The position numbers were made by a program, and so were the translations under genes. Below are positions 9,921 through 19,160 of a stretch of 64,000 bases of DNA, piece by piece. Origin of the DNA: Hephaestia sp. MAHUQ-44 (GTDB lineage Bacteria; Pseudomonadota; Alphaproteobacteria; Sphingomonadales; Sphingomonadaceae); the NCBI RefSeq assembly GCF_023806085.1, contig NZ_JAMSLX010000001.1, positions 248,001-312,000 of the forward strand, read 5' to 3'. Below the pieces are notes generated by a model that saw nothing but the letters and a program-made list of their open reading frames with translations, did no database searches and was not told the DNA's origin. Numbering within the stretch: the stretch's first letter is position 1; each line of letters opens with the position of its first letter.

Positions 9921-10928
9921 ATGGGGCGCTTCCTCGCCTTTGGGGAAATCATGCTGCGGCTGTCGCCGCCCAACCGCGAACTACTGCTCCAGACCCCGCA
10001 TCTCGACGTGTGGATCGCGGGCGCAGAGGCCAATGTCGCGACCGCGCTCGCCTTGCTGGGCCACGATGTCGCTCTCGCCACCGCCCTCCCCCAAAATGCG
10101 CTCGGCGATTCCGCCATCCGGACGCTGCGCGGGCACGGGGTCGATTGCCGCCGCGTCATCCGCCGCGAGGGGCGGATGGGGCTCTATTTCGTCACCCCCG
10201 GCGCGGGGCTGCGCCCAACCGACGTCGTCTATGACCGTACCGGCTCCGCCTTTGCCGAAACCCCAGCCGAAACATGGGATTGGAACGTCCTGCTCGAAGG
10301 CGTAACCCGGCTGCACCTATCGGGGATCACCCCCGCGCTTGGCCCGGTGCCCGCCGCAAGCGCACTCGCCGCCGCCCGCGCCGCCGCCGAACGGAACATC
10401 CCGATCTCGTTCGACGGCAATTACCGCGCCCGGCTGTGGGAAGCCTGGGACAGCGATCCGCGCACGATCCTGACCGAACTCGTCGGCCATGCCGACATCC
10501 TGTTCGGCAACCACCGCGACATCGCGCTGCTGCTCGACCGCGATTTCGGCGAGGACGGCGAAGATCGCCGCCGCGCCGCCGCCGAGGCCGCGTTCGCCGC
10601 TTTCCCGAAACTGCGCGTCATGGCCTCGACCGCGCGCCACGTCGTCGATGCCGACCGCCACCGCCTCTCGGCGCGGATCGACGCGCGCGACACCTTCGTC
10701 CAGACCGAGGAAATCGCGCTGTCTGGGATTGTCGACCGGATAGGCGCGGGCGATGCGTTTGCCGCCGGGGTGCTCCACGCGCTGCTGCTCGATCAAAGCA
10801 TCGAGCGCGCAGCGGCCGACGGCCTGGCGCTTACCTGCCTCAAACATTCGCTGCCCGGCGACGCGAGCCTGTTCAGCCGCGCCGATCTCGACGCCTTCAC
10901 CGCCGACGGCGTCGACGTCCGGCGTTAG
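9921..10928 (+). CDS. kdgK: PfkB-family sugar kinase, KdgK-like
   Basis: The protein is 335 aa with ribokinase fold. The N-terminal FLAFGEIMLRLSPP and the AGAEANVATALALLGH substrate segment resemble 2-keto-3-deoxygluconate kinase. The C-terminal DRIGAGDAFAAGV is the PfkB signature with the catalytic Asp. Three adjacent ATG codons occur (9915, 9918, 9921); GGGAG at 9910-9914 is best spaced for 9921. No KDPG aldolase or uronate gene lies beside it, so substrate assignment is by sequence resemblance. A long perfect hairpin follows the stop. Confidence 0.85.
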   Translation: MGRFLAFGEIMLRLSPPNRELLLQTPHLDVWIAGAEANVATALALLGHDVALATALPQNALGDSAIRTLRGHGVDCRRVIRREGRMGLYFVTPGAGLRPTDVVYDRTGSAFAETPAETWDWNVLLEGVTRLHLSGITPALGPVPAASALAAARAAAERNIPISFDGNYRARLWEAWDSDPRTILTELVGHADILFGNHRDIALLLDRDFGEDGEDRRRAAAEAAFAAFPKLRVMASTARHVVDADRHRLSARIDARDTFVQTEEIALSGIVDRIGAGDAFAAGVLHALLLDQSIERAAADGLALTCLKHSLPGDASLFSRADLDAFTADGVDVRR

Positions 10929-10955
10929 CGCGATCCACTGTCGTGGTTTAGCCGC

Positions 10956-11028
10956 ACCGGCCCGCTCGCCCACCCCGCCTCCCAAGTCATTATGCTGCAT
11001 GGGAGGCGGGGTGGGCGAGCGGGCCGGT
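10956..11028. repeat. Perfect 29-bp-stem hairpin, family H copy 1
   Basis: The arms 10956-10984 and 11000-11028 are perfectly complementary and enclose the 15-base loop AGTCATTATGCTGCA. The element fills the gap between the convergent kinase and glycosyltransferase genes. A second copy with a 34-bp perfect stem and the same loop except one base is at 45366-45448. Shorter relatives with the ACCGGCCCGCT core are at 30364-30420 and 59845-59896. Confidence 0.95.
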
Positions 11029-11032
11029 ACAG

Positions 11033-12136
11033 CTAATACCGCCCCCAGGTGAAGCGCGACGACAGCGCGTAGTTCCACACCGCACCGACGAGCACGCCGA
11101 CGAGCGCAGACGCCGCCCAGGTGCCGCTGCGCGCCTCGTGAAGGAAGGACGCAACGCCGACATTGGCGACCAACCCTACCGAACAGACGGCGCAGAACGA
11201 CACCCAGCCATCGGCGAGCTGGCGCAGCCCCCGAAGGCGCCGGTCGCGATAGGTCAGCGCGTTGTTGAGGAAAAAATTGGCGGTCATCGCCACCGTCGCG
11301 GCGATAATCTGCCCGGCGACGAAGGTCGTGCCGAACGCGAACAGCAAGAGCGACAGCGCCGCCATATGGATCCCGACGCCGAGCAAACCGATGGCGGAGA
11401 ACATCGCGAACCGCACCGGGATCAGTCGCCCGAACATGCGATCGTAGAGCGCGATCAGATATTCCATCGCGACGACGTGATCGAGCTTGCTCTCGCCCTG
11501 CGTGCGGCTGCGGAAGGTGTAGGGAAGCTCGACAAAGGCAAGCGGACGTGGGCTCGTGGTCATGATATCGAGCAGGATCTTGAAGCCGATCCCCGTCAGG
11601 TCGGGGGCGAGGCGGCGAACGATCGCCGTGCGCACCATGAAGAAACCGCTCATCGGATCGGTGAGATCGGCGCGCAGCACGTGGCGCGCGAGCCGCGTCG
11701 CAAGCGCCGATTTGGCAATCCTGTCGCGGTCCCAATCGCCCGTCCCGCCGCCTTCGGCGAAGCGCGAACCGATCACGATGTCGAGCGCGGGATCGCCCTC
11801 CAGCGCATCGAGCATCCGGGGTAGCAAGGTCTCGTCATGCTGGAGATCGCCGTCGATCACCGCGACCAGCGGCGCAGCGGTGGCGCACATGCCCTCGATG
11901 CACGCCGTCGAGAGCCCGCGCCGCCCGATCCGCTGGATCACCCGCACCCGGCGATCGTGCCGGGCGATGTCGCGCGCCGCATCGGCCGTGCCATCGGGCG
12001 AATTGTCGTCGACGACAATCGCTTCCCAATTATGCCCCGCGAGCGCCGCATCGAGCCGGGCAACGAGCGCCGCGACGTTCGCGGATTCGTTGAAGGTCGG
12101 GATAACGACCGCCAGCTCGATGCGCCCGGCGGTCAT
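11033..12136 (-). CDS. Family 2 glycosyltransferase fused to a GtrA-type membrane domain
   Basis: The protein is 367 aa. Residues 1-230 are a GT-A glycosyltransferase: [12 protein letters not shown], the nucleotide-binding [10 protein letters not shown], and the metal-binding DGDLQHDE. This resembles dolichyl/polyprenyl-phosphate mannose or glucose synthases. Residues about 235-355 contain four membrane segments of the GtrA family ([13 protein letters not shown]), thought to move or hold polyprenyl-linked sugars. The start ATG overlaps the leuB stop (ATGA), so translation is coupled. The lipid-linked product probably serves envelope glycosylation; the sugar is unknown. Confidence 0.92.
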   Translation of the reverse strand: MTAGRIELAVVIPTFNESANVAALVARLDAALAGHNWEAIVVDDNSPDGTADAARDIARHDRRVRVIQRIGRRGLSTACIEGMCATAAPLVAVIDGDLQHDETLLPRMLDALEGDPALDIVIGSRFAEGGGTGDWDRDRIAKSALATRLARHVLRADLTDPMSGFFMVRTAIVRRLAPDLTGIGFKILLDIMTTSPRPLAFVELPYTFRSRTQGESKLDHVVAMEYLIALYDRMFGRLIPVRFAMFSAIGLLGVGIHMAALSLLLFAFGTTFVAGQIIAATVAMTANFFLNNALTYRDRRLRGLRQLADGWVSFCAVCSVGLVANVGVASFLHEARSGTWAASALVGVLVGAVWNYALSSRFTWGRY

Positions 12137-13185
12137 GCAAGCCCGGCAAGCACCGCATCGCCCATCGCCGTGGTCGAATGCGTCCCGCCGAGATCGGGCG
12201 TCCGCGCGCCGCCGGCGATCGCCGCGGCCACCGCGGTTTCGATCCGATCGGCGGGCTCGGGCATATCGAGCGAATGACGCAGCAGCATCGCCGCCGACAG
12301 GATCGCCGCGCACGGATTGGCCTTGCCCTGCCCGGCGATATCGGGCGCACTGCCGTGGATCGGTTCGTACAGGCCGCACGCGCCCGCCCATTCACGCAGC
12401 GCCGCCGAGGGCAGCATGCCAATCGAGCCCACGCACATGCTGGCGAGGTCGGACAGGATGTCGCCGAACATATTGCCCGTCACCATCACGTCGAACTGGC
12501 CGGGATTGCGCACGAGCTGCATCGCCGCATTGTCGGCATACATATGGACGAGCGCAACCTCGGGATAACCCGCGGCAACCTCGCTCACCACGTCGCGCCA
12601 CAATTGCGAGGTTTCGAGCACATTGGCCTTGTCGACCGAATGCAGCCGCTTCTTGCGCCGCATCGCCATTTCGAAACCCACGATCGCGATCCGCCGTACC
12701 TCGGCCTCGTCATAGGCCATGATGTCATAGCCCTGCCGCAGACCGGCATCGGTGGTGCGGATGCCCTTTTCCCCGAAATAAACGTCGCCGGTCAGCTCGC
12801 GCAGGATCACCATGTCGATCGCGCCCGCAACCTCGGGGCGCAGCGCCGAGGCATCCTCGAGCCCGCGAAACAGCGTCGCGGGCCGCAGGTTGGCGAACAG
12901 GCCCAATTCTTTGCGCAGGCCCAGGATCGCCTGTTCGGGCCGCAGCGCGCGATCGAGCGCGTCGCAGGTCGGGTCGCCGACCGCACCGAACAGCACGCCA
13001 TCGGCACGCTTGGCGAGCGCCAGCGTTTCAGGCGGCAGCGGATGGCCCGCGCCGTGATAGCCGGCCCCGCCGACCAGCCCTTCCTCGAAATCGATCCCGA
13101 GATCGAGGGCATCGAGCACGCGCCGCGCCTCAGCGGTTACTTCCGGGCCAATCCCGTCTCCAGCAAGAATCGCGACAAGCGGCAT
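12133..13185 (-). CDS. leuB: 3-isopropylmalate dehydrogenase
   Basis: This enzyme of leucine biosynthesis oxidatively decarboxylates 3-isopropylmalate using NAD+. The protein is 350 aa, standard for bacteria. The N-terminal [14 protein letters not shown], the substrate-binding [21 protein letters not shown], the Lys/Asp signature [10 protein letters not shown] and the metal-binding [12 protein letters not shown] are all present. [14 protein letters not shown] is the NAD-binding loop. It overlaps the downstream glycosyltransferase by 4 bases. No other leu genes are in the window. Confidence 0.97.
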   Translation of the reverse strand: MPLVAILAGDGIGPEVTAEARRVLDALDLGIDFEEGLVGGAGYHGAGHPLPPETLALAKRADGVLFGAVGDPTCDALDRALRPEQAILGLRKELGLFANLRPATLFRGLEDASALRPEVAGAIDMVILRELTGDVYFGEKGIRTTDAGLRQGYDIMAYDEAEVRRIAIVGFEMAMRRKKRLHSVDKANVLETSQLWRDVVSEVAAGYPEVALVHMYADNAAMQLVRNPGQFDVMVTGNMFGDILSDLASMCVGSIGMLPSAALREWAGACGLYEPIHGSAPDIAGQGKANPCAAILSAAMLLRHSLDMPEPADRIETAVAAAIAGGARTPDLGGTHSTTAMGDAVLAGLA

Positions 13186-13240
13186 CAGTCTTTTCCCCGG
13201 CAGGTTACGTATCGCGCCCGACTAGCCGCGCGGCGCCCGA

Positions 13241-13972
13241 TCACGCAACCGCTCTCTTGAGCCGGTCGACCAGCCGCGCGCGGGCCGCCAGGGTATCGAC
13301 GCGACGATCGCCGAACAGATCACGCGCGAGGAAATGCCCGGTGATCGCCAGCCCGGCGAGGATGTCGGGCCAATCGGCTATGCCTCCGGCGACCAAAAAC
13401 GGCGGCAAGGCAAACAGGCGGTCGGCATAACCGGCACCCACGGCGCGACTGACCGCGGCACCGCTTTTGGGGCTGACGAAAGCGAGATCGTCGGCGCCCC
13501 CCGTCATCACGCAGCGATCGAGCGCAAGCCCGAACCCCAGTTGCGCGAGCAGAAGCAGTTCGTAGCGCACCAGCGCCACCGCCCAGCCCCGCGCCGCGGG
13601 CGCCGCCTCGATTGCATCGAGCATCCCGACGAGCGCAGTGTGCACCACCGGATAGGGTTGGCTTTCGGGCAACACCGTGGCCGTGAGCGCGGTCACCCAA
13701 TCGAGCGCGGCGGCCGGCAGCGGCTGGGAGAACAACGGGGCGCGGCTGTGGACGAGTTCGACCGCGAGCTGCGCAAGCTGATCGTCGGTGCGAGCACGCC
13801 ATTCGCCACGCACGACGTTGGCGGGCTGGAGGATCGGCCGCAGGGTGCGCGACCGCCCCCCCCGTACATAGCCCGCGCGCAGCCCGTCCGCCGGGGTGAG
13901 CGCGCGGACGATCGCGCCGTGCTCCCCATGCGCGCGGACGGCAAGAACGATGGCTTCGGCACGCAAGTGCAT
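13241..13972 (-). CDS. recO: DNA repair protein RecO
   Basis: RecO helps RecFOR load RecA on SSB-coated single strands. The protein is 243 aa from ATG 13972. The N-terminal OB-fold region ([22 protein letters not shown], then [12 protein letters not shown]) is typical, followed by a helical domain with [21 protein letters not shown]. The tetracysteine zinc finger of some RecO proteins is reduced to a single Cys here, as in many proteobacteria. It sits 34 bases downstream of the acetyltransferase gene and 55 upstream of leuB, in one minus-strand run. Confidence 0.93.
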   Translation of the reverse strand: MHLRAEAIVLAVRAHGEHGAIVRALTPADGLRAGYVRGGRSRTLRPILQPANVVRGEWRARTDDQLAQLAVELVHSRAPLFSQPLPAAALDWVTALTATVLPESQPYPVVHTALVGMLDAIEAAPAARGWAVALVRYELLLLAQLGFGLALDRCVMTGGADDLAFVSPKSGAAVSRAVGAGYADRLFALPPFLVAGGIADWPDILAGLAITGHFLARDLFGDRRVDTLAARARLVDRLKRAVA

Positions 13973-14006
13973 GGCCCCGGCATAGCCGAGCCGAGCCGAA
14001 GCGCAA

Positions 14007-14921
14007 TCAGCGGCGGCGCAGGCGACGCACCAATGCTTCGGCACGCATCTTCTTGGTCGCGCGCTTGGCAAGCGCCATCGCCGCATCGAACCCCGACAGC
14101 GCGGCGATCGCGGCGCGGTTGGCGAGCGTGGGGCGCAGCAACATCAGATCGACGCATTCCACTCCGCCGGTCGCGAACTGGCGCTTGTGCTGGCCCTCGC
14201 CCTCGGTGAAGTCGAACCGGGCAAACCGGCCTTCGGCGAACAAGGCGCGCATCGCCTCGATCTGAAGCACGCTGCCGACCGACCAGTTCGCAACCTCGGG
14301 ATCGTGGCCGAGATAGTCGTAGCGCAGCGTATCGCCTTCGGCCGGGCAATAGAGATAGGCGACCGCACGCCCATCGACGAACAACAGCCAGGCGCGGACC
14401 GCGTCGGCAGCCGCAGCGGCGAGCATCGTGCGGACGAAGACGGGCGAATCAGGCAAGCCGCTGCCGAGCAACACCTCCTGATAGGTCAGTTCGGACACCG
14501 CACGCGCCAGCGGGTGGAATACCGCCAGTTCATCGGGGGTGCGATAGGCGCGGATATCGAGCGTGCCACCACACCGCGTCGCGAGCTTCTTCGCCTTGCG
14601 CTTGAGGCCGGACCGCGTGCCCGACGACATGCTGCCAAAATAGGCATCGAACCCGCCGGTGAGATCGGCGAAATAGCGCGTGTAGCGTTGGCGGACGAAA
14701 GCAAGCAGATCGGGCGCCTGCGCCGCCACCGCGGCGATGCGGGCCTCGGGCAGCGACGTGACGAGGATGCCGTCGGCCGTATCGTCGAGCAACGGGAGTT
14801 GGATCGCGCGCGGCTCGAGCACGTCGGCGAGCGCCTGCGGTACGCGCACCAAGCGCCGCGGGATCGACCACAAGGTACGCGCGCCGACCTGAAATTTGAG
14901 CGGCAGGACGACCGCGGTCAC
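14007..14921 (-). CDS. Acetyltransferase of the GNAT / CelD (BioF2-like) type
   Basis: The protein is 304 aa. I chose the GTG at 14921 because it overlaps the upstream deacetylase stop in a GTGA arrangement. Residues about 120-270 show an Acetyltransf_6-like pattern: [30 protein letters not shown] and [20 protein letters not shown], the last resembling the acyl-CoA-binding turn. The C-terminal [15 protein letters not shown] is typical of CelD-like proteins implicated in cell-wall or exopolysaccharide acylation. Coupling to a polysaccharide deacetylase supports a role in polysaccharide modification, but the substrate is unknown. Confidence 0.82.
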   Translation of the reverse strand: MTAVVLPLKFQVGARTLWSIPRRLVRVPQALADVLEPRAIQLPLLDDTADGILVTSLPEARIAAVAAQAPDLLAFVRQRYTRYFADLTGGFDAYFGSMSSGTRSGLKRKAKKLATRCGGTLDIRAYRTPDELAVFHPLARAVSELTYQEVLLGSGLPDSPVFVRTMLAAAAADAVRAWLLFVDGRAVAYLYCPAEGDTLRYDYLGHDPEVANWSVGSVLQIEAMRALFAEGRFARFDFTEGEGQHKRQFATGGVECVDLMLLRPTLANRAAIAALSGFDAAMALAKRATKKMRAEALVRRLRRR

Positions 14922-15874
14922 GCCGCGCGTTCCTCGACCATGTTCGACCAGAGCTGTTCGGCCTGGCGCCAGCGCGTGCGCAGCGTGTTGGGCGCGAGCG
15001 GGCGATCGGCGGCGCCCAAGCGCAGCAACGGACGATCGGTGAAATGGCAGGTCGGCAGGTCGTGGCGGCGTGCGCGCAGCATCTCGCACAGCGCCTCGAA
15101 ACGGCGGACGTGGATGCCGTTGGCGCGCGTGCCGGCGCGGTTGGCGAGCTCGAACGAATGGCTGACGATCGTCACCGCGGCGTGATCCGCCGCGACGGCA
15201 TGATCGAGCGCCGCGCGGAGTTCGCCGATCGACAAGGCGCAGACCTGAACGTTGCGCAGACTGCCCGGCGCGTCTTCGATCAGCGTCACGGGAAGCTCGA
15301 CCAGCCCGGCGCGGACGACCGGCGCGATCGCTGCGGCGGGCAGGTCGATCTGGCTAGGCCAGGGGGTCGCGGCACCGTTGTGGCTGCTGTCGTAGACGAA
15401 CCCCAGCGCGGCGAGCGCGGCCAGCGTTTCATCGTTGGCGCCATAGCTGCCGGCCCGGAAGGCGATCGGTTGCGGCGCGCCGGCGGCGGTAAGCAGGTCG
15501 ATCGCGCCGGCGATCAAATCGCGCTGTTCGTGGGCCGAATATTCGACCATCTCAAAGCGAGCGTGGACCGCGCCACCGTCACCGGCCCGCGCGCCCGCCC
15601 AATTGGGGTGGAGATGAAGCTGGATTTCCTGCCCGTGCCCGAGGATCGTCGCGACAAGCGGCTTGAGCCATTCGAGCCCGAACACCAGCGCGGGCATCGG
15701 ATCGACGAAGAAACACGCCTTGAGCCCGTGCATCCCGAGCCGTTCCAACTGGTAGCGCACCCCGACCCCGGCGGGATCGAGCGAGCGCTCGACGATCTGG
15801 GCGGGATCGAGCCCGGCGGCGTGGTGGCGCCACGCAATCTCGGTATCGACGGTGAGAAACACGGGAGTAGGCAT
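14918..15874 (-). CDS. Polysaccharide deacetylase-like protein
   Basis: The protein is 318 aa from ATG 15874. The N-terminal VFLTVDTEIAW carries the Asp-x-Glu variant of the NodB TFDD motif. CFFVDPMPALV, GQEIQLHLHPNWAG (with the metal-binding His-x-His) and AFRAGSYGAND correspond to the remaining NodB-fold motifs. It lacks a signal peptide and is probably cytoplasmic, where it would act on a sugar or lipid-linked intermediate. The substrate is unknown. The stop overlaps the acetyltransferase start, so the two are coupled. Confidence 0.83.
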   Translation of the reverse strand: MPTPVFLTVDTEIAWRHHAAGLDPAQIVERSLDPAGVGVRYQLERLGMHGLKACFFVDPMPALVFGLEWLKPLVATILGHGQEIQLHLHPNWAGARAGDGGAVHARFEMVEYSAHEQRDLIAGAIDLLTAAGAPQPIAFRAGSYGANDETLAALAALGFVYDSSHNGAATPWPSQIDLPAAAIAPVVRAGLVELPVTLIEDAPGSLRNVQVCALSIGELRAALDHAVAADHAAVTIVSHSFELANRAGTRANGIHVRRFEALCEMLRARRHDLPTCHFTDRPLLRLGAADRPLAPNTLRTRWRQAEQLWSNMVEERAA

Positions 15875-15975
15875 GACGCCAGTGCTAGCCCGGGCAAGTG
15901 AAGAATTTGCCAATGCACGGCGATAAATAGCGAAGAAGCCGCGGCAAAGCTCGTATCCGGTGCCCGTGCGCGATC

Positions 15976-15998
15976 GGGCTAAGTTGACAAAGTTGACG
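15976..15998 (-). repeat. 23-bp dispersed repeat (second copy at 6906-6928)
   Basis: The minus strand here is identical over 23 bases to the plus strand at 6906-6928. The core is two GTCAACTT units in direct repeat, separated by TG. One copy is inside the HTH-like coding region, the other is intergenic. Identity beyond chance suggests a dispersed repeat or a shared binding site. Confidence 0.75.
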
Positions 15999-16122
15999 GT
16001 GACGAAGGGGTATCGCCGAGCGCGTGCACGGGCGCATGCGGCGCAAGCGAGTCGACGACGTCAAAGAGCGGTGACGACCATGCCATGACCGCCTGCTTGT
16101 AGGACAGGACGAATTGCCACAT
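15979..16122 (-). CDS. Possible 47-aa small protein
   Basis: A minus-strand frame from ATG 16122 (another ATG at 16125) encodes 47 aa beginning MWQFVLSYKQAVMAW and containing SPLFDVVDSLAPHAP. It ends at a TAG inside the 23-bp dispersed repeat. There is no strong ribosome site and no recognised domain. It fills much of an otherwise empty gap, which is the main reason to list it. It may equally be chance. Confidence 0.25.
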   Translation of the reverse strand: MWQFVLSYKQAVMAWSSPLFDVVDSLAPHAPVHALGDTPSSPSTLST

Positions 16123-16225
16123 CATCCCGGCTCGTTCCGGCGTTCAACCATTCGCAGGCGTCAGCGCCTGAGTCACGTTGGGCCCCGGAACGGGTCCGGG
16201 GTGACATACATGATGTGACCGCCCC

Positions 16226-19033
16226 TTATGGCTTGATGCCGAAGCGGGCGTAATCCTTGTCGATCTTCGGCTCTATCAGGCGTGCCGCGGCAAGATCGGC
16301 GGCGGCGCTCGCGGCATTGCCCTGCCGCTTGTGGATCACCCCGCGCATGAACATGCTCGCCGCCTGCCCCGGTGCCGCGTCGAGCGCGGCGTTGAGATCG
16401 GCGAGCGCCTCGTCCAGCCGATCCATCCGAAAATACACGAGCGCGCGGCTATCGAGCGCGGCGGCGGACGAATCGGCAAGTTCGATCGACCTGGTGCAAT
16501 CCTTGAGCGCGGTATCGAGCGCGACGCCCAGCGTCCCCTTGATCCAGCACCGGCTGTTGAGCAGGTTCGCGTTGCCGGGGCTGGCAGTGATCGCCTCGTC
16601 GATTGACGCCAGTGCCGCGTCCTTATCATGAGCGCGGCTCAGGATATCAGCCTTGAGCGAGAGAAAGACGGGCTTTTCCTTGCCGCCGGCGTCGATCCGC
16701 GGCTGCACGAGCGCTAGCGCGGCATCGGTATTGCCGACATCGGCCTCAAGGGTCGCGAAGGCACCGATGGTTTCGTCCGATCCGGGATCAAGTGCCTGGG
16801 CCGCCTGATAATCGGCCAGCGCCTTGGGCTGATCCCCGAGCGTATTGTAGAGCGCCGCGCGCCGCCGATACAGATCGGCACCAGGCTGCAGGGCGATCGC
16901 CCGATCGAGATCGGCGACCGCCGCATGATAATCGTAGATCCCAGCCTCGAAATAGGCGCGGTTGCCATATGCCCAAGCCTTGTCCGCATCGTCGGTCTGT
17001 TTGGCGAGTGCCTTGGCATAGACGCCAAGGATCGCCTTCGCCCCGTCATCGCGCGCCAGGCGTTGTGCCACCTGCCAGTGCGTCGGATATTCGCTGGGCG
17101 CCAAGACGCGGAGCATACGGGATTTGGCGGCAGTGACCGCCGCACGCACGTGCGGCAAATCCGCCACGGCGATTTCGCGTTCGCTGGACCTGACGTGATC
17201 CTCGACTGAAACCTTGCCCTCACCGAAGGAAAAGCGCCGTTCGATTCGACCACCAGCAAGATCGGCGGATAGCGTCTTGTCGCCTTCCACCGAGAAACCC
17301 TTGCCGCCATCGGGCAATATCATTGTCGTGCGCAATAACAGGTTGAACGACTGGTTGACCGAGACGGGAATGTCCTTCCACGCGGGACGGCTGCGATCCG
17401 GATTGAAGTTAAGATTGTCGATAAAATAATCGAGCGTGGTCCGGTACCGTTGATCCTGTCGGTTCCATTTTGTCGCGAGTAAGCCCGATGCCGTGATCGT
17501 CGCGGTGGCATCCGCCGCGTCATAGGCGATCGCGTGATCGGCAATGACAGCCTGACCGACATAAGGCTGAATAGTCGCCCGCACCATAGATTCGATCTGG
17601 TCGTCGCTCGCCTGGCTCTTTGCCGCATGAACCATCTGGGCCATTTGCCCGCGCGTCTTCATGGTTAGGGTGTAGAGCGTCGGCAACGAGAGCCCGGCCG
17701 ACTGATCAAAGACGATATCGATGACGGCATCGGGGCGAGCCGTGGCTGGAACCGGCAGCGGCATGATCGCCGCCCCATTGGCGCGCAAAGGCAGAACGTT
17801 CGTGAACGCCGGGATATCGGCGATATCAACGGGCTGCGCGCCAATATCAGTGCCGTCGAGCCAGACCGACTTATCGCCGATCATGGCGCGGACCAGCACG
17901 TGATCGAACGCGCCGGGCATCGGCAACCGCACCGGAACCGCATCCCCCAATTGGCTCGATGCCAGCACCGGTTCCGCGTCGATCTTCATCGCATGCAGCA
18001 GCGCGAGGAGCAGCATGGTCTTCGCCTTGCAGTCGCCGTAACGAGACTGCCAGGTATCAGCAGGCTTTTGCGGCACGTAATTGCCGTTATCCATGCCATT
18101 GAACAGGTAGCGGACCTTGTCCTGAACCAATTGCAGCGCAAGCATCGCGCGCTGCGCCGGATCGATGGTCGCCTGTTCGATGCGGGCGACCTCCGCCGCG
18201 AGCGGACTGCCGGCGGCAATCGACCCGCTGGTATCGTAGAGCGGCGCCATCACCTTCGATACCGATGCCCAATCGGGGAAGGTCGTGGCTTCGATCATCG
18301 TTCCGCGTTTATAGCGCGGCGGCGCGTCCTCGGGTGTTTCGGGCTGTTTGGCGACCGGCTCGGTGATGACCAGTTCGTTATAGCCCCCCACGGCCGACAA
18401 GGTTGGGGTGATCTTGTCCCCCAACACCTGGTAATGAAGATCGGTACCGCGGGGCCACACCATGCGCTCGCGTGCGAAACGAACCCGGAACGGATCGGCG
18501 ACGATCGGCGCGGCCAACTGGACGTTGCCGCCGAGGGTGGGATCCTTCTCTGTGGTCGAGTAGGTCAACCGTAACGCGTCGCCGACGCGCAGACCACTGA
18601 CAGGCATCGTCGCCGTCAACATCCCATCGAGCTGGAATTGCTCGAGTTGCTGCTCGCGCCGCAGCACAGTGAAGGGATCGCCAGCCTTTAATAGATCGAT
18701 ATGCTCACCGCCGCGAACGATCTCTGCGCGGTGGATGATGAGATCCCCCTTATCGGGCGACCAACGCAACGACACAGTACCGATCTGCGACAGGATTTCG
18801 GGGCTGGCCGCGCGCGTTTCGGTATCCTGGTACGACCAGACCTGCCCGTCCGCGATTCGCTGCTGTCGATCGAGAATCAGAAGCACGGGGGCGTCATCGC
18901 CAAGCGTAGCGGCATCGATCGCGGGTGCTGGCTTCACCCACTCGGGCACCGCGGCATAAACCGGTTTGTCGCTGGCCTGAGCAACACCGGCGCTACAAAG
19001 CAACGCCGCGACGAAAACAGCCTTACGAAACAT
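16226..19033 (-). CDS. Secreted DUF3857 - transglutaminase-like - TPR protein
   Basis: This is a large exported protein. A signal peptide (MFRKAVFVAALLCSAGVAQA) opens the sequence; I use ATG 19033, although a GTG directly before it at 19036 is possible. Residues about 60-230 are DUF3857, a beta-rich domain. Residues about 290-400 are a transglutaminase-like core with Cys336 (RYGDCKAKT), His379 (AFDHVLV) and Asp394 (WLDGTD). Residues about 680-930 hold TPR-like helical pairs (AYFEAGIYDYHAAVADLDRAI and three further units). Related proteins are periplasmic and of unknown substrate. It appears monocistronic. Confidence 0.88.
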   Translation of the reverse strand: MFRKAVFVAALLCSAGVAQASDKPVYAAVPEWVKPAPAIDAATLGDDAPVLLILDRQQRIADGQVWSYQDTETRAASPEILSQIGTVSLRWSPDKGDLIIHRAEIVRGGEHIDLLKAGDPFTVLRREQQLEQFQLDGMLTATMPVSGLRVGDALRLTYSTTEKDPTLGGNVQLAAPIVADPFRVRFARERMVWPRGTDLHYQVLGDKITPTLSAVGGYNELVITEPVAKQPETPEDAPPRYKRGTMIEATTFPDWASVSKVMAPLYDTSGSIAAGSPLAAEVARIEQATIDPAQRAMLALQLVQDKVRYLFNGMDNGNYVPQKPADTWQSRYGDCKAKTMLLLALLHAMKIDAEPVLASSQLGDAVPVRLPMPGAFDHVLVRAMIGDKSVWLDGTDIGAQPVDIADIPAFTNVLPLRANGAAIMPLPVPATARPDAVIDIVFDQSAGLSLPTLYTLTMKTRGQMAQMVHAAKSQASDDQIESMVRATIQPYVGQAVIADHAIAYDAADATATITASGLLATKWNRQDQRYRTTLDYFIDNLNFNPDRSRPAWKDIPVSVNQSFNLLLRTTMILPDGGKGFSVEGDKTLSADLAGGRIERRFSFGEGKVSVEDHVRSSEREIAVADLPHVRAAVTAAKSRMLRVLAPSEYPTHWQVAQRLARDDGAKAILGVYAKALAKQTDDADKAWAYGNRAYFEAGIYDYHAAVADLDRAIALQPGADLYRRRAALYNTLGDQPKALADYQAAQALDPGSDETIGAFATLEADVGNTDAALALVQPRIDAGGKEKPVFLSLKADILSRAHDKDAALASIDEAITASPGNANLLNSRCWIKGTLGVALDTALKDCTRSIELADSSAAALDSRALVYFRMDRLDEALADLNAALDAAPGQAASMFMRGVIHKRQGNAASAAADLAAARLIEPKIDKDYARFGIKP

Positions 19034-19160
19034 CACCTTGCCCTCATTGCATCGTCACGGTGTAGCGCGATGCCGAGCTCAGGCAAGCGACAATCCGTGC
19101 AAATGCCACGATGAAGTGACGCCATTTCAGCAGAAAGGTCGCCACAAAGGCCACCTTGCC

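Larger units (their letters stand above)
15875..16225. other. 351-bp region without a well-supported gene
   Basis: It lies between the deacetylase start and the end of the DUF3857 gene. Contents: the promoter side of the deacetylase, a 23-bp copy of the dispersed GTCAACTTTGTCAACTTA repeat (15976-15998), a possible 47-aa minus-strand frame (15979-16122), the palindrome CAGGCGTCAGCGCCTG near 16155 and the palindrome GGCCCCGGAACGGGTCCGGGG near 16181-16201. A similar CCCCGGAACAAGTCCGGGG occurs near 21618-21636. Confidence 0.6.
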
